From assembly GCA_963761015.1 (NCBI GenBank), contig CAVXFL010000016.1, forward strand, positions 372,001 to 436,000: a DNA stretch of 64,000 bases, given 5' to 3'. The notes beneath the pieces are model-generated. The model searched no databases and was not told the DNA's origin. It saw nothing but the letters and a program-made list of their open reading frames with translations. This document shows positions 56,606-64,000 of the stretch, one piece after another; position 1 is the first letter of the stretch, and every line of letters starts with the position of its first letter. Made by a program: the position numbers and the translations under genes. The DNA comes from CAVXFL01 sp963761015. GTDB lineage: Bacteria > Pseudomonadota > Alphaproteobacteria > Acetobacterales > Acetobacteraceae.

Positions 56606-58060
56606 TCACGCAACTCCGGCGGTCTCGGCCAGCGCCCCCGGCAATGCGCCGAGGACATCCTCCACGACAAGGAACCGCCCGGCCAAAGCCCCTGCCCGGC
56701 CGTAAATCCAGGCGCCAGCCGCGGCGGCCTCCCAGGGCGGCAAGCCCTGGGCGAGCAGGCCCGCGATCAGCCCGGCCAGCACGTCCCCGGTTCCCGCCGT
56801 CGCCAGCGAGGGCGGCGCGGAGGCGTTGATCGTTGAACGGCCGTCCGGCGCCGCGATCACCGTGTCGTTGCCTTTGAGCAGAACCACCGCGCCGGTGCGC
56901 CGGGCGGCGTCGCGTGCCGCCGCCAGCCGGCCCTCGTCCAACCCGCCGAACACGCGCGCGAACTCGCCGGCATGCGGCGTCATGACCGCGACCCCGCGCA
57001 ACCGCTCCGGCTCACCGGAAAAAGCCGTCAGCGCATCGGCATCGGCGACGATCTTGCGGCCGGCCGCGAGCAGGGCCGGGAGGGCCTTGCGCGCCTCGTC
57101 CCGGCCGAGACCCGGGCCACAGACCCAGACATGCCGCCGCTCGTCGGCGAGCAGCGTTTCGAGCGGCGCATCGCTGACGATCAGTCCGGGCTCCGCGGCG
57201 GCGCGATAGATGTCGCCGCCCTCTCTGGCCGCGAGCGTCACCAGCCCGGCGCCGGCACGCCGGCACGCCGCGGCGGCGAGCCGCGCCGCGCCGGTCATGG
57301 CGGCGCCGCCGAGCACGGTCGCGTGGCCGCGGCTGTATTTGTGATCGGACGCGGCGAGCGACGGCAATCGCCAAAGGCCCGGCCGATTGAGCCAGGCGTC
57401 GATCGAAATCGTCGCGAGCACCGCGTCGGGAATAGCGATATCGGCGAGGTCCAGCGTGCCGCACCGCTCGCGGCCGGGCAGCAGCCAGTGGCCGGGCTTG
57501 TAGCGGAAGAACGTGACGGTCAACGCCGCCTGCGGGGCGTAACCGCGCACCGAACCCGTTGCGCCGTCCACGCCGCTCGGCACGTCGACCGCGAGCACGC
57601 GGTGCGCGGCCCGCAAGGTATCGGCTGCAAGTCCGTCGACATCGCGCGTGAGGCCGGCGCCGAACACGGCGTCGACGACCAGATCGGCGCGCTCGGCCGT
57701 TTCGGGTGTGAACGCGGCGATCGACCCGCGCCAGAGGCTCGCCGCCCATGCGGCATCGGTGCCTGGCTTCGGCGGTGCCAGTGCCGCGACGGCAACCGGC
57801 CAACCGGACTGCGCGAGCAGCCGCGCGGCCACGTAGCCGTCCCCGCCGTTGTTGCCCGGGCCGCACAGGACGAGCACGCGGCAGGGCGCGAACCGCCGGC
57901 GCGCCGCGCGCGCGACCGCCCGCCCGGCATTCGCCATCAGCGTGGCTCCCGGCGTCCCCCGGCCGATCGCCGCCGCGTCCGCGCGGCCCATGGCCTCGGG
58001 CGGCAGCAGTTCGGGCGGCGGCAGGCGGCGCGGCAGCGCGGGTCCGTCGAGCAAGCTCAT
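56606..58060 (-). CDS. nnr: Bifunctional NAD(P)HX epimerase/dehydratase
   Basis: This 484-residue protein starts at the ATG at 58060 (MSLLDGPALPRRLPPPELLP). The N-terminal YjeF_N domain repairs the R-epimer of hydrated NAD(P)H (VLCGPGNNGGDGYVAARLLA, then DAVFGAGL and VDVPSGVDGATG). The C-terminal domain is the ADP-dependent dehydratase (WVCGPGLGRDEARKAL, MTPHAGEFARVFGG, SLATAGTGDVLAGLIAGLLA). It repairs damaged nicotinamide cofactors. It is divergent from the ParA-like gene. Confidence 0.95.
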   Translation of the reverse strand: MSLLDGPALPRRLPPPELLPPEAMGRADAAAIGRGTPGATLMANAGRAVARAARRRFAPCRVLVLCGPGNNGGDGYVAARLLAQSGWPVAVAALAPPKPGTDAAWAASLWRGSIAAFTPETAERADLVVDAVFGAGLTRDVDGLAADTLRAAHRVLAVDVPSGVDGATGSVRGYAPQAALTVTFFRYKPGHWLLPGRERCGTLDLADIAIPDAVLATISIDAWLNRPGLWRLPSLAASDHKYSRGHATVLGGAAMTGAARLAAAACRRAGAGLVTLAAREGGDIYRAAAEPGLIVSDAPLETLLADERRHVWVCGPGLGRDEARKALPALLAAGRKIVADADALTAFSGEPERLRGVAVMTPHAGEFARVFGGLDEGRLAAARDAARRTGAVVLLKGNDTVIAAPDGRSTINASAPPSLATAGTGDVLAGLIAGLLAQGLPPWEAAAAGAWIYGRAGALAGRFLVVEDVLGALPGALAETAGVA

Positions 58061-58208
58061 CGCCGCCAGCCTGCCAGCAACAGGCGTCGAGCGGGAGACA
58101 AATCTCCGCTGGTCTTTCCGCGGCAACGGCTCGAAAGCCCGGTGCGATCACATGCGGCGGCGCGCGCGGCGATCGGCTACGTTTCGGCCGGCATCCGGAG
58201 TCGTGACG

Positions 58209-58838
58209 ATGGCGGTGGTTTACACGGTGGCCCAGCAGAAGGGCGGCGCGGGCAAAACGATGTTGGCCGCCAACCTAGCCGCCGCCCTGGCAGGCCGGCG
58301 GCGCGTCGCCGTGCTCGACATCGATCCGCAACGCAGCCTGGCCAAGTGGTACGCCATCCGCAACGCGCGCACGCCCGCCGCGGCCCCCCTCGCCTTCTCC
58401 GACGTCTCCGGCTGGCGGCTCGCGGGCGAACTCGACCGGCTGAAGCGCGATAGCGACGTGGTGTTCATCGACAGTCCGCCGCAGGTGGACACCGACGCGA
58501 AGTTGGCCATCAGGGCGGCCGATCTGGTATTGGTGCCGCTGCAGCCGAGCCCGCCTGATCTGTGGGCGGCGGAAGGCACGCTGAAGCTCGTGCAATCGGA
58601 GCGCCGGCGGGCCTGCCTCGTGTTCAACCGTACCCCAACCACATCGCGCTTGCGGGATGCCATGCTGAAAGACATAGCCGAACGGAAGTTCATCAGCCTG
58701 CAAGCCGCGCTGGGCAACCGCATCGTCTACGCTCAGGCATTCGCCGCGGGGCTCGGGGTCACGGAAGCGGCGCCGCGTTCGGCGGCGGCGCGGGAGATGG
58801 CGGCCCTCGTGGAAGAGATCGAAGGTTTTCTCGCATGA
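58209..58838 (+). CDS. ParA/MinD-like ATPase
   Basis: This 209-residue protein starts MAVVYTVAQQKGGAGKTMLA with the deviant Walker A (KGGAGKT). It continues VAVLDIDPQRSLAKWYAIRN, VVFIDSPPQVDTDAKLAIRA and LVPLQPSPPDLWAAEGTLKL, the short ParA-type partition/positioning ATPase. It is not beside a parB or parS-like site. Its stop overlaps the start of a small membrane protein gene (ATGA), so its role may be tied to that protein rather than to chromosome partition. Confidence 0.88.
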   Translation: MAVVYTVAQQKGGAGKTMLAANLAAALAGRRRVAVLDIDPQRSLAKWYAIRNARTPAAAPLAFSDVSGWRLAGELDRLKRDSDVVFIDSPPQVDTDAKLAIRAADLVLVPLQPSPPDLWAAEGTLKLVQSERRRACLVFNRTPTTSRLRDAMLKDIAERKFISLQAALGNRIVYAQAFAAGLGVTEAAPRSAAAREMAALVEEIEGFLA

Positions 58839-59266
58839 TCGCGGATCTGCTGCTGGTTCTTCATCTCCTGGGCGCGGTGATCTGGGTGGGCGGGATGTTC
58901 TTTGCCCTGACGGTGCTGCGCCCCAGCATGGCGGCGGTGCCGGCGGCGCAGCGTATCGATCTGCACATGCAGGTGTTCCGGCGCTTTTTCCTGATCATCT
59001 GGCACGTCGTGCCCGTCATGCTGGGCACCGGATTCGCCATGCTATACCTGATTTACGGTGGATTTGCCGGCGCCCAGTGGAATGTGCATCTCATGCTGCT
59101 GCTGGGGCTGATCATGTCGGCGGTCTTCGTGGGCCTGTTCTTCGGCCCCTGGGCGACCTTGCGCCGGACCCGTGATCCGGCTTCGGTCGATCGCGTCCGG
59201 CGGTTGATCCAGATCAACCTGGTGCTCGGCCTGATCGTGGTTATCGTGGCGGCGCTGAATTACTGA
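58835..59266 (+). CDS. Four-helix membrane protein, CopD/COG1981-like
   Basis: This 143-residue protein has four hydrophobic helices: LLLVLHLLGAVIWVGGMFFA, LIIWHVVPVMLGTGFAMLYL, LMLLLGLIMSAVFVGLFFG and INLVLGLIVVIVAALNY. Conserved His in LHLLGAVIWVGG and in IWHVVP recall haem- or copper-related CopD/DUF2269-type proteins. Function is not established. It overlaps the ParA-like gene by 4 bp and lies 25 bp before a DsbD-type gene. Confidence 0.75.
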   Translation: MIADLLLVLHLLGAVIWVGGMFFALTVLRPSMAAVPAAQRIDLHMQVFRRFFLIIWHVVPVMLGTGFAMLYLIYGGFAGAQWNVHLMLLLGLIMSAVFVGLFFGPWATLRRTRDPASVDRVRRLIQINLVLGLIVVIVAALNY

Positions 59267-59291
59267 AAGCCGAACCTTGAGGAGCCTTCCG

Positions 59292-61403
59292 TTGCGATCC
59301 GGCCTTGGCTCGCGAACGCGCATCGCGCTGGGGCTGGTGTTCTCCGTCGCCACGATCCTGCTGGCCCTCGCCTGGCCGACAGGCCGCGCGCTGGCCGCAT
59401 CCGGCCCGTGGGCATCGGGACAGTCGGTGCGCGCCCGTCTCGTGTCCGCCACCGACGGCGTAGGTCAGGGCCGCGAGGTTCACGCCGGACTGCAAATCGC
59501 GCTGGAGAAGGGCTGGGACACCTACTGGCGCTCGCCGGGCGATGCCGGCGCCGCGCCGCGGGCCGACTGGAGCGCGTCGCGCAATGTCGCCTCGGTGGAC
59601 TGGCGCTGGCCGGCGCCGACGCGCTTCACCCTGTTCGGGCTGGAGACCTTCGGCTACCGCGGCGAGGTGCTGTTTCCGTTGACGGTCCACGTGAAGCGCC
59701 CGGGCGAGCCGGTCGCGCTGAACGGCAATGTGGATCTGCTGGTTTGCAGCAGGATCTGTCTGCCGCGGACACTTGCTCTCAGCCTGGTTCTGCCGGCGGC
59801 CCCCGCCTCCGTCGACCCGGAGGCCGCGAACCTGATCGCGCGCGGCGAGGCGCGGGTGCCGGACGACGGGACGCAATCGGGGCTGACGGTCGGCGAGGTA
59901 GCCGCGCAGGCGGGCAAGCCGGCCGCGCTAACCGTGCGGATCGCCTCGCGCCAACCGCTCGCCGTGCCGGACGTGATCGTGGAAAGCCCGACCTGGAGTT
60001 TCGGCGCCCCGACCGTCGCCTTCGCGCCGGACCGGAAATCGGCCACAGCCACCCTGCCCGTCACCTCGGGCCCCGATGTGGTCGCGATGCCAGGAAGCGC
60101 CGTGACGGTGACGGTCGAGGACGGCGCGCGCGCGGCCGAGGCCCGGGCCAAGATCGCGCGGGGCGCGATCGCGTCGCGCTCGTGGCTGGGCGACATTCTG
60201 CCGTTTCTCGGCCTTGCCCTGTTGGGCGGCCTGATCCTGAACCTGATGCCGTGCGTGCTGCCGGTGTTGAGCCTGAAGCTGTTCGCGGTGCTGCGACATC
60301 ACGGGCAGGAGCGCCGGCTCATCCGCGTCGGGTTCCTGGCGACCGCGATCGGCATGATTGTCTCCATGCTGGCCATCGGCGGCCTGCTCGCCGGGCTCAA
60401 GCTCGCGGGCGTGGCCGTGGGCTGGGGCATCCAGTTCCAGCATCCGCTGTTCCTCGCCTTTCTCGCCGGCGTGCTGATCGTGTTCGCGGCCAATCTCGCC
60501 GGGTTCTTCCAGGTCGGCCTGCCGCGCCGACTGGCCAACGTGCTGGCCACCGCTGGCGGCGACAGCATGGCGGGCAGCTTCCTGAGCGGCGCCTTCGCGA
60601 CGCTGCTCGCAACGCCCTGCTCCGCGCCGTTCGTTGGCACCGCGCTCGCCTTCGCCCTGGCGCGCGGCCCCGCCGAGATTCTCGCCATATTCGGCGCGCT
60701 TGGCTCGGGGTTCGCGGCGCCGAACCTGCTGGTGGCGGTGTTTCCCGGCTTGACCCGCGCGCTGCCCAAGCCCGGGCGCTGGATCAACGTGGTGCGCCGC
60801 GTGCTGGCGCTGGCCTTGGCCGGCTCGGCGGCGTGGCTGCTGACGGTCTTGGCCGCTCAGACCTCGGCGGCGGCGGCTGTCGGCGTCGGGATCGCGTTCA
60901 TCGTGCTCGCGGCGGCGCTGGCCGCCCGCCCCCGGATTGGCGCGCCGGCGACGGCGGCCCTGTCGGCGTTCGCCTTGGTGGCGGCGGCGATGGTGCCCAG
61001 CCTGCTGACCGCCACCCCGACCCGCGCGGCCACCACGTCCTGGGTGCGGTTCGACGGCGGCGCCGTTCGCCGGCTGGTCGCCGAGGGTCAGGTGGTGTTC
61101 GTCGACGTGACTGCCGACTGGTGCGTCACTTGTCACGCCAACCGGGTCTGGGTGATCGATTCGCCCGAGGTCGCGCGCGCCTTGGCGCAGCCACACACGG
61201 TCGCCATGATGGCCGACTGGACGCGTCCCAACCCGCGCATTTCCGATTATCTGGCGCGCAATAGCCGTTACGGCATCCCGTTCAACGCCGTCTACGGCCC
61301 AGGCGCGCCGCGAGGCATCGTGCTTTCCGAACTGCTGACCAAGGACGCCGTGTTGCACGCGCTGCGTCAGGCGCGGAGCGGCGGTCGCCTGACGTCGCGC
61401 TAG
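59292..61403 (+). CDS. dsbD: DsbD/ScsB-type thiol:disulfide transporter
   Basis: This 703-residue protein starts at the TTG at 59292, which has GAGGAG 8 bp upstream; a TTG at 59277 is possible. In order: signal peptide ending GRALAA, periplasmic DsbD-alpha-like domain with a CSRIC cysteine pair (about 150), eight-helix core with LILNLMPCVLPVLSLKL and LLATPCSAPFVGTALAFAL (the redox cysteines), and a C-terminal thioredoxin-like domain with VTADWCVTCHANRVWVI. It carries electrons from cytoplasmic thioredoxin to the periplasm. The large N-terminal region suggests the ScsB subgroup. It converges on the Nramp gene. Confidence 0.92.
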   Translation: MRSGLGSRTRIALGLVFSVATILLALAWPTGRALAASGPWASGQSVRARLVSATDGVGQGREVHAGLQIALEKGWDTYWRSPGDAGAAPRADWSASRNVASVDWRWPAPTRFTLFGLETFGYRGEVLFPLTVHVKRPGEPVALNGNVDLLVCSRICLPRTLALSLVLPAAPASVDPEAANLIARGEARVPDDGTQSGLTVGEVAAQAGKPAALTVRIASRQPLAVPDVIVESPTWSFGAPTVAFAPDRKSATATLPVTSGPDVVAMPGSAVTVTVEDGARAAEARAKIARGAIASRSWLGDILPFLGLALLGGLILNLMPCVLPVLSLKLFAVLRHHGQERRLIRVGFLATAIGMIVSMLAIGGLLAGLKLAGVAVGWGIQFQHPLFLAFLAGVLIVFAANLAGFFQVGLPRRLANVLATAGGDSMAGSFLSGAFATLLATPCSAPFVGTALAFALARGPAEILAIFGALGSGFAAPNLLVAVFPGLTRALPKPGRWINVVRRVLALALAGSAAWLLTVLAAQTSAAAAVGVGIAFIVLAAALAARPRIGAPATAALSAFALVAAAMVPSLLTATPTRAATTSWVRFDGGAVRRLVAEGQVVFVDVTADWCVTCHANRVWVIDSPEVARALAQPHTVAMMADWTRPNPRISDYLARNSRYGIPFNAVYGPGAPRGIVLSELLTKDAVLHALRQARSGGRLTSR

Positions 61404-61431
61404 GCCATTCGTTCCGAACCCGCCTTGGCCG

Positions 61432-62748
61432 CTACGGAAGGGTCGCCAGCAACGCCAAGGTCGTGGCGGCCATGACGGCCACGGTCAGCCAGCCCATCGC
61501 CGCCAGGCGGCGCGAAACGGCCAGCTCTCCCATTGCCGCCGGCTCGCTCGCCAGGCGCGTCATCGCGGCGAGAATGGGAACGGACAGGGCACCGTTGATG
61601 ATCGCGCTCCAGATCAGCGCGCGGATCGGGTTCATGCCGAGGAAGTTGATGGCGACCCCGATCAGGGTGGCGGCCAGGATGAGGCCGTGGAACAGGCGGG
61701 CCTCGCCCGGCTCCCGCGCCAGGCCCGCGTTCCAGCCGCACGCCTCGGCCAGGCCATAGGCGGCCGATCCGGCGAGCATCGGCACGGCGAGCAATCCCGA
61801 GCCGATGATGCCGCTCGCGAACACCGCGCCATCGAACCGGCCGACGGCGGAACGCAGCGCGGCCGCCGCCTGGGCCGCCGTCTGAATGTCGCGGATGCCG
61901 GCCGGGTGCAGCGTGACCGCGGCCGTCACGATCACCGCATAGGCGACCAGCGCCGCCACCGCCATTCCCGCCAAGGTATCGACGCGAATCCGCCGGACCG
62001 CCTCGCCGGGGGCTTCCTCGCGGGCACGCGGATCGCTCCGCAACCGATCGGCTTCCAGGGCGGATTGCCAGACGAACATGTAAGGGCTGATCGTGGTGCC
62101 GACGACGGCGATGAACACGGCGATTGCCCGCGCGCCCGGCGGCAGCGTCGGCACGGCAGTGTGGAAAAGCACGTCGCGCCACGGGACGGGCGCGCGGAAC
62201 GCCGTGAGAAAATACGCGTAAAGCGCGACCGATCCGCAGACCGCGAAGCGCATGTATTGGCGGTAGCGCAGCGCGAACAGCAGCAAGGCGCAGGCGAGCC
62301 CGAACAGCGCGACGTAAACGAGACGCGGGCCGCCGGCCAGCAGCTTCAGCACCGCGGCCATCGCGCCGAGATCGGCGCCGAGGTTCACCACGTTCGCGAA
62401 GACCACGAGCGCGACGATGCCGACGAGCACCGGGCGCGGGTAGTATCGGCCGATGGCGCCGATCACGCTGAGCCCGGCCGCCCGGCCGATACGCGCGCTG
62501 ATCTCCTGGCTCGCCACCATGAGCGGGTAGCAGAACGGCATGATCCAGCAGCCCGCCAGCCCGAGCACCGCGCCGGCCTGCGAATAGGCGGCGATGCCGC
62601 TCGGATCGTCGTCCGAGACGCCGCTCACCAGGCCCGGCCCCAGGTGACGCAAGATCGCCCAACGATCCCGGCGGCGCGCGGGCTTGGTCGGTGCGGCGCT
62701 TGCGCCCGCGCCTTCCCCAGTCTGAAAGGCCAATCGAACCTCCGGCAC
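61432..62748 (-). CDS. Nramp-family transporter with non-canonical metal site
   Basis: This 438-residue protein has eleven predicted helices and the Nramp/SLC11 fold. Helix 1 reads GVSDDDPSGIAAYSQAG (about 43-59) where canonical transporters have DPGN, so the metal-binding Asn is Gly. Helix 6 reads VVGTTISPYMFVWQSALE (about 215) in place of AxxMPH, so Met is Ser221 and His is Tyr223. The Asp survives. It probably belongs to the divergent COG1914 branch that does not use the Mn/Fe site; substrate unknown. The ATG at 62748 is followed 64 bp upstream by the dehydrogenase gene on the same strand. Confidence 0.88.
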   Translation of the reverse strand: MPEVRLAFQTGEGAGASAAPTKPARRRDRWAILRHLGPGLVSGVSDDDPSGIAAYSQAGAVLGLAGCWIMPFCYPLMVASQEISARIGRAAGLSVIGAIGRYYPRPVLVGIVALVVFANVVNLGADLGAMAAVLKLLAGGPRLVYVALFGLACALLLFALRYRQYMRFAVCGSVALYAYFLTAFRAPVPWRDVLFHTAVPTLPPGARAIAVFIAVVGTTISPYMFVWQSALEADRLRSDPRAREEAPGEAVRRIRVDTLAGMAVAALVAYAVIVTAAVTLHPAGIRDIQTAAQAAAALRSAVGRFDGAVFASGIIGSGLLAVPMLAGSAAYGLAEACGWNAGLAREPGEARLFHGLILAATLIGVAINFLGMNPIRALIWSAIINGALSVPILAAMTRLASEPAAMGELAVSRRLAAMGWLTVAVMAATTLALLATLP

Positions 62749-62812
62749 GTGTGGCCGCGTCAGGATTCCCGCGAACGCGTTCGCCCCGCGTGCCGAGGCT
62801 GGTCTCCGCCGC

Positions 62813-64000
62813 TCAGCGGAACCTTCGCGGAGAATAGGACAGCGGATCGACGATGGGCGTGCCGGCGCCGATCAAATCGGCGACGAGCCGGCCCGTCAGC
62901 GGCCCCGAAGCGAGCCCGATATGCCCGTGCCCGTACGCGTGCACCACGTCCGGGCATCCCGAGGCAAGGCCGATGCACGGCAGGCTGTCCGGCATCGCTG
63001 GCCGATGTCCCATCCAGAAACGGATCTGCTCGGGGTGCAGCGTATCGCCCAAACCCGGATAGGCCGACAGCGCGAAATCGCGCAGGATGCGCGCGCGCTT
63101 CCAGTTGGGCGCGGCGCGCAGCCCGGCCAACTCGACCTGCCCGGCGATGCGCAGCCCGCCGCGCATCATGGTGATTGCCATCTTGCCGTCGCTCGGCATG
63201 GTCGGATGTCGGGGGCCGGCGCCGGGCGCGGGAATCAGTGCGTGGTAGCCGCGCTCGGTTTCCAGCGGAACCCGGTCGCCGACGAGTTCGGCAAGGCGTT
63301 TCGAGCGGGCTCCGGCGGCGATCACCGCCTTGTCGCAGGCGATCGACGTCGTCGCCGTGCGCACCGCTCGCAGGCGGCGGTCGCGCAGCTCGAACCCGAC
63401 CGCCTGGCCGCTGTGATATGTCGCGCCCAGCGCTTCCGCCCGGCGATGCAGCGCGGCGACGTAGGCACCGGGATCGAGGCAGTGCCCGCCCGCTTCGACC
63501 AGCACGCCGAAACCGTAGCGCCGATGCAGATGCGGTTCGCGCTGGCGCAACTCGTCGGCGTCGAGCTCGATCCAGGTCACGCCGTTGTCGCGGCGCAATC
63601 GCCAGGCCAAGGCGTCCGCGGCGAAATCGTCGCGGCTCGGGAACACGTAGAGCAGGCCGTGGCGCTGGATCAGGTCGGGAACACCCGCCTCGGCGGCGAG
63701 CTTCCGGTGCCGTTCCGGCGCGTCCGCCGCCAGCGCCCGCATGGCGCGCGCGATGGGTTCGAGCCGCCGCGCGCTGCCGCCCGCGCGCAGAAACCGCGCG
63801 AGCCAGGGTGTCAGTTTCGGAAGGTACGCCCAGCGAATGGCCAGCGGCCCGAGCGGATCGGCCAGATAGCCCGGCACCCGCCGCCACATGCCGGGCATCG
63901 AGAACGGCACGACCGAGCAGGGGCTGAGCCAGCCCGCGTTGCCGTAGCTGGCCGCCTGCTCGCCGCCCGGTTCACCCGGCTCGATGACGGTGACGCGATG
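62813..64000 (-). CDS. dadA: D-amino-acid dehydrogenase family protein (5' end outside)
   Basis: This FAD-dependent DAO-fold enzyme continues past the right edge, so the N-terminal FAD dinucleotide motif is not visible. The frame at the edge reads HRVTVIEPGEPGGEQAASYG then NAGWLSP, the family segment just after the Rossmann fold. It includes WRRVPGYLADPLGPLAIRWA, FWMGHRPAMPDSLPCIGL and GHGHIGLASGPLTGRLVADL near the C-terminus. DadA-type enzymes oxidise D-amino acids with electrons going to the respiratory chain. At least 395 residues are visible. Confidence 0.88.
   Translation of the reverse strand, partial: HRVTVIEPGEPGGEQAASYGNAGWLSPCSVVPFSMPGMWRRVPGYLADPLGPLAIRWAYLPKLTPWLARFLRAGGSARRLEPIARAMRALAADAPERHRKLAAEAGVPDLIQRHGLLYVFPSRDDFAADALAWRLRRDNGVTWIELDADELRQREPHLHRRYGFGVLVEAGGHCLDPGAYVAALHRRAEALGATYHSGQAVGFELRDRRLRAVRTATTSIACDKAVIAAGARSKRLAELVGDRVPLETERGYHALIPAPGAGPRHPTMPSDGKMAITMMRGGLRIAGQVELAGLRAAPNWKRARILRDFALSAYPGLGDTLHPEQIRFWMGHRPAMPDSLPCIGLASGCPDVVHAYGHGHIGLASGPLTGRLVADLIGAGTPIVDPLSYSPRRFR

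Overview
The window is GC-rich DNA from an alphaproteobacterium, most likely in or near Rhodospirillales/Acetobacteraceae. This is inferred from gene order and protein style; no rRNA gene is present to confirm it. Three blocks of conserved alphaproteobacterial housekeeping synteny frame the window: hisG-hisD-infA-maf-RNase E/G-tRNA-Phe (about 0.9-5.1 kb, minus strand); bamE / cytochrome bc1 chaperone - DUF177 - rpmF - plsX - fabH - ihfA - merR - tRNA-Pro (27.7-33.0 kb); and holB-metG-tatD-MBL hydrolase (45.7-49.8 kb). No CRISPR array was seen.

The main accessory block (12.0-27.6 kb, all plus strand) is an aerobic benzoate catabolism island of the box (benzoyl-CoA epoxidation) type. It has a complete branched-chain-amino-acid-type ABC importer (livG, livF, livH, livM and a binding protein), a benzoate-CoA ligase, an alpha/beta hydrolase, boxC and boxB. 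It ends in a three-gene 2-oxoacid:acceptor oxidoreductase set (korC-like flavoprotein, korA, korB). The usual BoxB reductase, boxA, is not in the window; the Kor set may supply electrons instead (inference). About 80-bp palindromic repeats sit at gene junctions in this island, and a cluster of TGCA repeats precedes korC. Divergent to the island lie an oxalate/acyl-CoA ligase, a ketopantoate-reductase-like gene, a VapBC-type toxin-antitoxin pair, an HMA-domain protein and a ThDP-dependent enzyme.

From 33.4 to 36.1 kb there is an IS256-family element with a visible 8-bp target duplication and small secreted proteins. It is followed by a second Liv-type importer (livH, livM, livG, livF; no binding protein) and by a minus-strand unit of Na+/Ca2+-exchanger-like protein, cation P-type ATPase and GH15 glucoamylase-like enzyme. 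A perfect FNR/FixK-type palindrome stands upstream of that unit. An ISNCY-type element (49.9-51.5 kb) carries doubled terminal motifs. The right part holds two glycosyltransferases, a porin-like remnant, malonyl-CoA decarboxylase, NAD(P)HX repair enzyme, a ParA-like ATPase, a membrane protein, a DsbD/ScsB-type thiol transporter, a divergent Nramp transporter and a truncated D-amino-acid dehydrogenase.

Four genes (RNase E/G, ihfA, a secreted hypothetical and the GH15 enzyme) are each broken by what looks like one extra base. Because ihfA and RNase E/G are conserved core genes and all four events have the same sign, residual insertion errors in the assembly are a serious alternative to true gene decay.
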